Shown: positions 59,502 to 64,000 of the stretch, one piece after another | Layout: every line of letters starts with the position of its first letter | How positions within the stretch are numbered: position 1 is the first letter of the stretch | Assembly (NCBI GenBank): GCA_029564115.1 | Contig: JAKQQP010000218.1 | Location: forward strand, 1-64,000 | Direction of reading: 5' to 3' | Length of the DNA: 64,000 nt | From: Candidatus Rifleibacteriota bacterium | GTDB lineage: Bacteria; Riflebacteria; Ozemobacteria; Ozemobacterales; Ozemobacteraceae | The notes under the pieces: generated by a model | Databases searched by the model: none | What the model saw: the letters and a program-made list of their open reading frames with translations, nothing else | What the model was told of the DNA's origin: nothing | Made by a program: the position numbers and the translations under genes

Positions 59502-62402
59502 TTATTTAGCGTCTTTGGGCACGATTATCTTGCAGAAATTCTGAACATCACTTTTGCCCACGGCAAACTCCATGGCGAACACATCTTCATTTTTCGCATC
59601 GTGGATCTTGATCGACAACCTGTCGCCTGGCTTAACGGCAGAAACACCTTCTGACGCCTTGTTCGAAGCGTTCAATACAAAGTTTATCTGCGCTTCGTTT
59701 TCGGGGTTGAGATGCCCAACAGCTTCGAGCCCATTTGAAACGTTCTTTAGAACGGCTCTACACGAACCAGCGCCGCTCACAAGATCGGCCATCTGTTTTG
59801 AAGTGAGATGAACCAAAAAATACTTGGTCAATGCTTCAAGGTCTTCATCGCTGTGGTTGGTTTCGAGATCGAGTTCAACATCGCATCTACCGGCTTTGAT
59901 CTCATCTTTTTCGACGTAATGAGGGAGAAAGCGTATTGCATTCGAAGTCTTGTAATCAAAAATCTGGAACAGCAGGATGTCCTGGGCTGCAAGCAAGCCA
60001 AGCGGCGAGCAATCGATATCCATGGAGCCTGATTGAACCTGGTTGAGAGTTATGGCCTTCTGCATGACTTTGGCAGTTCTGACGTTTTTGATCTGCATGA
60101 CCGCCTCTTCAGGAAGAGCATAACCCTTATCGCCAGAAGCAAAGGAAACTGAAACTTTAAAGTCGCGGGTAGTGGCAGCTCCTTCGACGGTATCTTCTTC
60201 AAGATGAACTCTGGCCAGTTTCCAGATGTCGTCTTTCTGGATGAGGTCGAGTTTTATAGAGGCATCCTGATAGGCGGGGTTGAGTTCGAGAGCCTTTTTG
60301 AAATGCATGATGGCCAGCTCTGACTTGCCAGAAAGGTGGTAAAAGCCAGCGAGTTTGGAGTGAAGATCGGGGAAGTTCGGATTAGTGTTGACGAATCTTT
60401 CGTGGAGATCGATTACGGTCTCGAGTTTGCGCAGGTAGCCGTTCAATTCGAAGAGCTTCGGGCGCAGGCCGGGGTAAGCCGGATAAAGATTGGAGGCCTT
60501 GTTGTAAGCCTTGTAAGCCAGGAAAAGTCTGCCGGTCGAGTAGAAAATTTCGCCGAGAGTGAAGAAAAGTCTCGGGTTTTTGTTTTCGACTTCGAGCAGC
60601 ATTTTGATTGCCTTGTCGGCTTCCCCCAGTTTTGAGAGGCAGTTAGCCAGGTTGAGCTTGGCTTCAAGATATTTGGGGTTTTGTTTCAGGGCTTTGTCGA
60701 ACTGAAGTGCCGCTTCTTCGAAGTTGTCATTATGCATCAAGATCTTGCCGTAATCATTGAGAAGATCGAGGAACTTCGGATTGGCGGCAATTTTTTCTTT
60801 TACGGCAGCTACGGCCTGTTCGAATTCGTCTTTGCTGCCAGACAGATGGGCAAGGTAACCAAGCGCTACGTGCTGTTTAGGGTCTGTGGATACAGCCTTC
60901 TGGAAGGCTTCCAATGCTTCGGATTTTTTTTCTTCGAGGAGGAATATCTCGCCGAGCAGTTCGCACAGCGGGGCGGAAGTCTGAGAATATTCCATGAACG
61001 ACAGCAGGTTGCGTTCGGCTTCTTCGACGTAGCCGAAGAGAAGGTTGTAACGAACGTATTTGACCTGCGAGCGAACGTCTTTGGCACTTATGATAGGCGA
61101 AAAACTACTGCCAGGTACGGGATGCAACTGCAGTAACTGCGAGTTGATCATGAGATCGGGGTCTTTTTCGCCGAAGAGCATCGAGAAAATGCCGCCTTTA
61201 GCCGGTTGAGGCTTTTTCAGAGCGGTTTCTTTGAGAATATTGCGCACCAGCAGGCGCATCACTTCGCAATAGGGGCCGTTCTGGCTGACATCATACACGG
61301 GTTTGCCAAACTGGGGTTCAAAATCCTGAACTTTGGGCAGGCCGCCAATGACCGGGTAGGGGAAGACCCTGCTGGTTTTGGCAGTGGAAAAGTCCGGGCC
61401 AACATTGTTGCCAAGAAGAATAAGGCGCTCACGGGGGTAGCTCAGCTTCGAAATACCATGAAAAAACCTGACGTTGTCTGTGACAGTCGCCAGATTGGTA
61501 AAGTTGATCATGAAGAAAACCACATCTGATGTGTCGAGAATTGTATAAAGGTTTTCGTCGAAGATCGAGCCGGTATCGGCAACCACGTAATCGAAGTGTT
61601 TTTTCGCTTCTTTGAGAATTTTTATCAGGTCTGACGAATGGATCTGTTCAGCTTCAAGGAAACTTCTGGGGGCTGGTATGGCATGCAGGTTCTCTGCCAG
61701 TCGGATGCTCTCTGAAAGGAGGTTGAATTTGGCTTCATCCTGGCGGAATCTGTTGACGATGTCAACGATGGAGCGGGGTGAATGAACGCCGAGAAGGTGA
61801 GTGCCGCCGCCAAAATAAAGATCGAGATCAAGAAACAAAACTTTTTTGCCGAGTTCCAATGCCAGCATACGAGCCAGTGAGGTGGCAAAAGTCGTTTTGC
61901 CGTAGCCGTCTTTGGCAGAAGCCACAGTCAGAAGCTGGCATTCTTTTTTAGGTGCGGCAGGCTGACCGGCAGCCGGCCGATTGCCTGAAGTTACAAGTTT
62001 ATTGGTTTCGCGCAGGCGATGTGACAACGTCGCAAGCAGTTTCAGGCTTATGGAAGGGTAGTTGTGAATCAACTTCTCAAAATCAGGCCCCTCGATGATG
62101 ATTAATGCAGTTGTCTGAAGGGTTCTGGCAGAAGCCGACCGGGTAGCGGCTTTCTCGAAAAAAGCCATTTCGCCGAAGTAATCGCCATTTTTCATGATGG
62201 CTATCGATTGCTCGCCGCTGAGCGGAGTTCGCTTGAAAATCTCGACCTGACCCGTTTCGACGATGTAAATGTTTTTTTCGAAGTCACCTTCGTTAAAAAC
62301 GGCCTCGCCTCTGGCAAGGTGTACACGCTTGGCGATACTGGTGATTTGGTTTATTTCTGAGTGGCTGAGGGACGAGAACAATTCGATTTTGTCAAGTTCC
62401 AT
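59502..62402 (-). CDS. Cyclic-nucleotide-binding domain, MinD/CpaE-like ATPase and TPR fusion
   Basis: 966 residues from ATG 62402 (MELDKIEL), with AGGA close upstream; the ORF open to 62477 begins upstream of the likely transcription start. Residues 1-130 are a CRP-type cNMP-binding domain (GDYFGEMAFFEKAATRSASA). A MinD/ParA/CpaE-like ATPase follows, with deviant Walker A KDGYGKTT (about 164-171) and VLFLDLDLYFGGG. About 450-740 hold many TPRs (KSEALEAFQKAVSTDPKQHVALGYLA and similar). The tail is beta-rich. CpaE-like proteins place pili or secretion systems at poles; here cyclic nucleotides may control the process. Confidence 0.85.
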   Translation of the reverse strand: MELDKIELFSSLSHSEINQITSIAKRVHLARGEAVFNEGDFEKNIYIVETGQVEIFKRTPLSGEQSIAIMKNGDYFGEMAFFEKAATRSASARTLQTTALIIIEGPDFEKLIHNYPSISLKLLATLSHRLRETNKLVTSGNRPAAGQPAAPKKECQLLTVASAKDGYGKTTFATSLARMLALELGKKVLFLDLDLYFGGGTHLLGVHSPRSIVDIVNRFRQDEAKFNLLSESIRLAENLHAIPAPRSFLEAEQIHSSDLIKILKEAKKHFDYVVADTGSIFDENLYTILDTSDVVFFMINFTNLATVTDNVRFFHGISKLSYPRERLILLGNNVGPDFSTAKTSRVFPYPVIGGLPKVQDFEPQFGKPVYDVSQNGPYCEVMRLLVRNILKETALKKPQPAKGGIFSMLFGEKDPDLMINSQLLQLHPVPGSSFSPIISAKDVRSQVKYVRYNLLFGYVEEAERNLLSFMEYSQTSAPLCELLGEIFLLEEKKSEALEAFQKAVSTDPKQHVALGYLAHLSGSKDEFEQAVAAVKEKIAANPKFLDLLNDYGKILMHNDNFEEAALQFDKALKQNPKYLEAKLNLANCLSKLGEADKAIKMLLEVENKNPRLFFTLGEIFYSTGRLFLAYKAYNKASNLYPAYPGLRPKLFELNGYLRKLETVIDLHERFVNTNPNFPDLHSKLAGFYHLSGKSELAIMHFKKALELNPAYQDASIKLDLIQKDDIWKLARVHLEEDTVEGAATTRDFKVSVSFASGDKGYALPEEAVMQIKNVRTAKVMQKAITLNQVQSGSMDIDCSPLGLLAAQDILLFQIFDYKTSNAIRFLPHYVEKDEIKAGRCDVELDLETNHSDEDLEALTKYFLVHLTSKQMADLVSGAGSCRAVLKNVSNGLEAVGHLNPENEAQINFVLNASNKASEGVSAVKPGDRLSIKIHDAKNEDVFAMEFAVGKSDVQNFCKIIVPKDAK

Positions 62403-62444
62403 ATTGATCCTGTCTTTTTTGAGAATGTTTAAAATCTTAAGAAA

Positions 62445-62473
62445 AGTATATTTGAAGTCCTTAAAAAAATCAA
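62445..62473 (-). promoter_or_regulatory. Sigma70-like promoter of the cNMP-MinD-TPR gene
   Basis: On the minus strand, TTGATT (plus 62468-62473), a 17-base spacer, then TATACT (plus 62445-62450). The transcript would begin near 62438, which excludes the upstream ATG at 62477. Confidence 0.6.
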
Positions 62474-62631
62474 TCATGCTTGATTTAAATCTGCAATTAA
62501 TTGTATTCTCTAACTCTGGTCACTTTTTGACAGCGGCTTGCGTCGGGTCTGTCTCACAAGACGATACAAAACCGGCTGTCGACTGTGGCAGTCGCTGAAG
62601 AAGGCATTATTCACCTGAAGGGAGTTCTCAA

Positions 62632-63414
62632 ATGGCGACACCGGCGTCAGGTGCTTTAAATCAAAAGTTCGCCCATAAAAATTTCGTAGTTTATTTTGAT
62701 GTGAACGAGAGTCTTCTGGCCGAAGAACTGCTCGACTCCATGGACCGCTCTATCCCGGCTTTCAAACAGCTTTTCAGTTTATCAGAAGACCCCACCGCCA
62801 ATTTTTTTCTTCTAAAAAATGAGCAGGACTTCGAAAATACCACAGGTGTGCCGGCCAAAGCCGGCGAAACAATTCGTCTCGATTACAAGAGCAATACGGT
62901 CTTTTTTCTTGCCAGTAAATTCAGTGGTTCAATGTCTGAAGTCGCTGTTCGAGAGCTCGCTCACCTGATTTTCAATAACCTGGTCAACGAAAGAGAGTTG
63001 CAGATAAGGTGCTGGCGGTCGCCTTCATGGCTGCGCGAAGGCTTTGCTCTGCAGGCCGTTTATAAGACCCGCAATGACAGCAGGGAATGGCTGCAGTCCG
63101 GCTGGTCAAAACTTCAGGAGGCGCAGCGCGGCGATCAATTGATCAAGCCGACCGTTATGGCCAGGGATGTCAATCTCATACCTGATTCCGGGCGTAGACA
63201 GCTGGCTCTCTATCAGGCGTATTATATGGTGCGCCTGTTGTTGAGCATACACTGTGATGGTTTTTTCACGAAGTATTCTACTTTGATGCATGCCCTTGAA
63301 GATATGGAAGCCGAAGCCTGTTTCAGACAGATAACCGGCTACGATTTTGAAAAATTTTTCAACCTGTTCAACGACTGGGTAAAGCGAACCAATGCCTGGT
63401 CAGCAATAGAGTGA
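62632..63414 (+). CDS. Degenerate gluzincin/Peptidase-MA-like protein
   Basis: 260 residues. The layout matches MA-clan metallopeptidases: the zinc motif region reads RELAH (residues 107-111) where HExxH is expected, followed by SPSWLREGFALQ, the WLxEG segment with the third ligand Glu. Residue 107 is Arg (codon CGA) and not His, so one zinc ligand is lost. It has no signal peptide. It may be a structural or binding protein derived from a peptidase. AAGGGAG precedes the ATG. Confidence 0.75.
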   Translation: MATPASGALNQKFAHKNFVVYFDVNESLLAEELLDSMDRSIPAFKQLFSLSEDPTANFFLLKNEQDFENTTGVPAKAGETIRLDYKSNTVFFLASKFSGSMSEVAVRELAHLIFNNLVNERELQIRCWRSPSWLREGFALQAVYKTRNDSREWLQSGWSKLQEAQRGDQLIKPTVMARDVNLIPDSGRRQLALYQAYYMVRLLLSIHCDGFFTKYSTLMHALEDMEAEACFRQITGYDFEKFFNLFNDWVKRTNAWSAIE

Positions 63415-63430
63415 CGACAGGAATCAACCT

Positions 63431-63598
63431 ATGCAGGAATCAAATGGAGCGACGCAATTCATGATTGTCATGCTGGTAGTGACAATTCTGGTCGGCGCAC
63501 TGGTATTAGTGATTAAATCTGATTATCGCGTGAAGGACAACGTTCTTTCAAATATCGAGTATTACCCGCACATTAAACTGAACAAGGAAATCGACTGA
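63431..63598 (+). CDS. 55-residue single-pass membrane protein
   Basis: ATG 63431 to TGA 63598 gives MQESNGATQF, then a transmembrane helix (about 11-29, MIVMLVVTILVGALVLVIK) and a polar tail ending KLNKEID. It was too short for routine ORF lists. It lies between the peptidase-like gene and comEC, 16 bases and 2 bases away, so the three may be co-transcribed. No family is recognised. Confidence 0.55.
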   Translation: MQESNGATQFMIVMLVVTILVGALVLVIKSDYRVKDNVLSNIEYYPHIKLNKEID

Positions 63599-63600
63599 CT

Positions 63601-64000
63601 TTGCTGACCTTTATTCTTCTCTCGATTGCATTCATATCAGGCATGGCTTTTGCCGCCTTGAGCGGCGCTTCAGTCAGCGGCCTTTTTCTGTTACTGACCG
63701 GGGTATTCGGTCTTTGTGCCGCCATACCGTTCTGGTATAAACACAGCTCAAACCTTCTGGCCGGCGATTTTGCCGCGATCAGAGAAGACGACGAGGCTGT
63801 GCCCATACTCACCCTTATCTTTCTTATGCTCACCCTTGCCGCATTCGGCTCGTTTCGCTATATTTCGGCTTTGCGAAACGATTACCGCGGTCATCTGCTC
63901 ACGATCTGCGAGAAACATGACGAAACAACGAACTGGCGTCTGCGTGGCCGGATAATCGAAGAGCCAAAGTTGCGCAACGACCATCTTGAGGTTCTTGTCG
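63601..64000 (+). CDS. comEC: ComEC/Rec2 competence protein, N-terminal part (truncated by window edge)
   Basis: Open from TTG 63601 to the window end (about 133 residues), with AAGGAAA about 10 bases upstream. Several hydrophobic helices (LTFILLSIAFISGMAFAAL, GLFLLLTGVFGLCAAIPFW) are followed by NWRLRGRIIEEPKLRNDHLEVLV, which matches the N-terminal DUF4131 domain of ComEC, a channel that takes single-stranded DNA across the inner membrane during natural transformation. The remainder lies outside the window. The start is not certain (an in-frame CTG lies at 63595). Confidence 0.7.
   Translation, partial: MLTFILLSIAFISGMAFAALSGASVSGLFLLLTGVFGLCAAIPFWYKHSSNLLAGDFAAIREDDEAVPILTLIFLMLTLAAFGSFRYISALRNDYRGHLLTICEKHDETTNWRLRGRIIEEPKLRNDHLEVLV

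Noticed and set aside
1..64000. CRISPR arrays, tRNA or rRNA genes
   Set aside because: No regularly spaced direct repeats or recognisable tRNA/rRNA sequences were found by eye; a dedicated tool would be decisive.

Overview
The window is a gene-dense bacterial chromosome segment with moderate to slightly high GC. It carries bacterial translation genes (rplM, rpsI, truA, tgt), Sec-type signal peptides, a dipeptide/oligopeptide ABC importer, an L,D-transpeptidase fold, PlsC-type acyltransferase, CheW and ComEC. No rRNA, tRNA, CRISPR array or transposase was seen. The domain architectures (Tgt fused to a MnmD-like methylase, receiver-PPDK fusion, cNMP-MinD-TPR fusion, DUF4126-PlsC fusion, several radical SAM proteins) do not match a well-studied model lineage. 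I suspect an uncultured or poorly sampled phylum, possibly Riflebacteria-like, but the sequence alone cannot prove that.

Left edge (1-10.7 kb): a three-gene, same-strand, tightly packed cassette that looks like phage defence. It holds an adenine-specific DNA methylase (5' end outside the window), a 2111-residue DUF1998 helicase with a C-terminal Vsr/DUF559-like nuclease region, and a UvrD-type helicase with a RelE/ParE-like N-terminus. It recalls DISARM and Druantia parts but is not an arrangement I recognise.

10.8-17.4 kb: housekeeping and envelope genes. These are a DUF4230-like membrane protein behind an 8-codon leader ORF, a Tgt-MnmD fusion, a secreted zinc-ribbon protein, a HAD phosphatase, a secreted SH3-amidase-like protein and a secreted beta-propeller-like protein. 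17.5-23.5 kb (minus strand, visibly AT-rich): a type III restriction-modification island with a truncated DinD, Mod, a DUF3990/DUF3791 pair and Res, led by its own extended -10 promoter.

24-33 kb (plus): a five-gene oligopeptide importer operon, then BtpA family, unknown, cytidine-deaminase-like and Smr-domain genes. 33-38 kb (minus): radical SAM plus NodU-type carbamoyltransferase, a YkuD-fold protein without its catalytic Cys, a DedA/VTT protein and a secreted repeat protein. 38-43 kb (plus): a receiver-PPDK fusion, a membrane protein, a MOSC protein and a Mpv17-like protein.

43-50 kb (minus): nitroreductase, a secreted protein, and a translationally coupled six-gene operon (aminotransferase, WbsX/GH99-like, SPASM radical SAM, ParB-like, SPL-like radical SAM, nucleosidase) that may form an undescribed pathway. 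50-54 kb (plus): a small protein, truA, rplM-rpsI, cdd, DUF1232, cheW and a membrane protein. 54-57 kb (minus): DUF4126-PlsC coupled to an alanine-racemase-fold protein without an evident PLP lysine. 57-64 kb: ATP-grasp ligase plus family 2 glycosyltransferase, the cNMP-MinD-TPR protein, a degenerate gluzincin, a 55-residue membrane protein and the start of comEC.

Promoters fit a sigma70-like pattern, several with TTGACA/TTGCCA, a 17-base spacer and TAAACT, others with extended -10 elements. Six intrinsic terminators mark gene ends.
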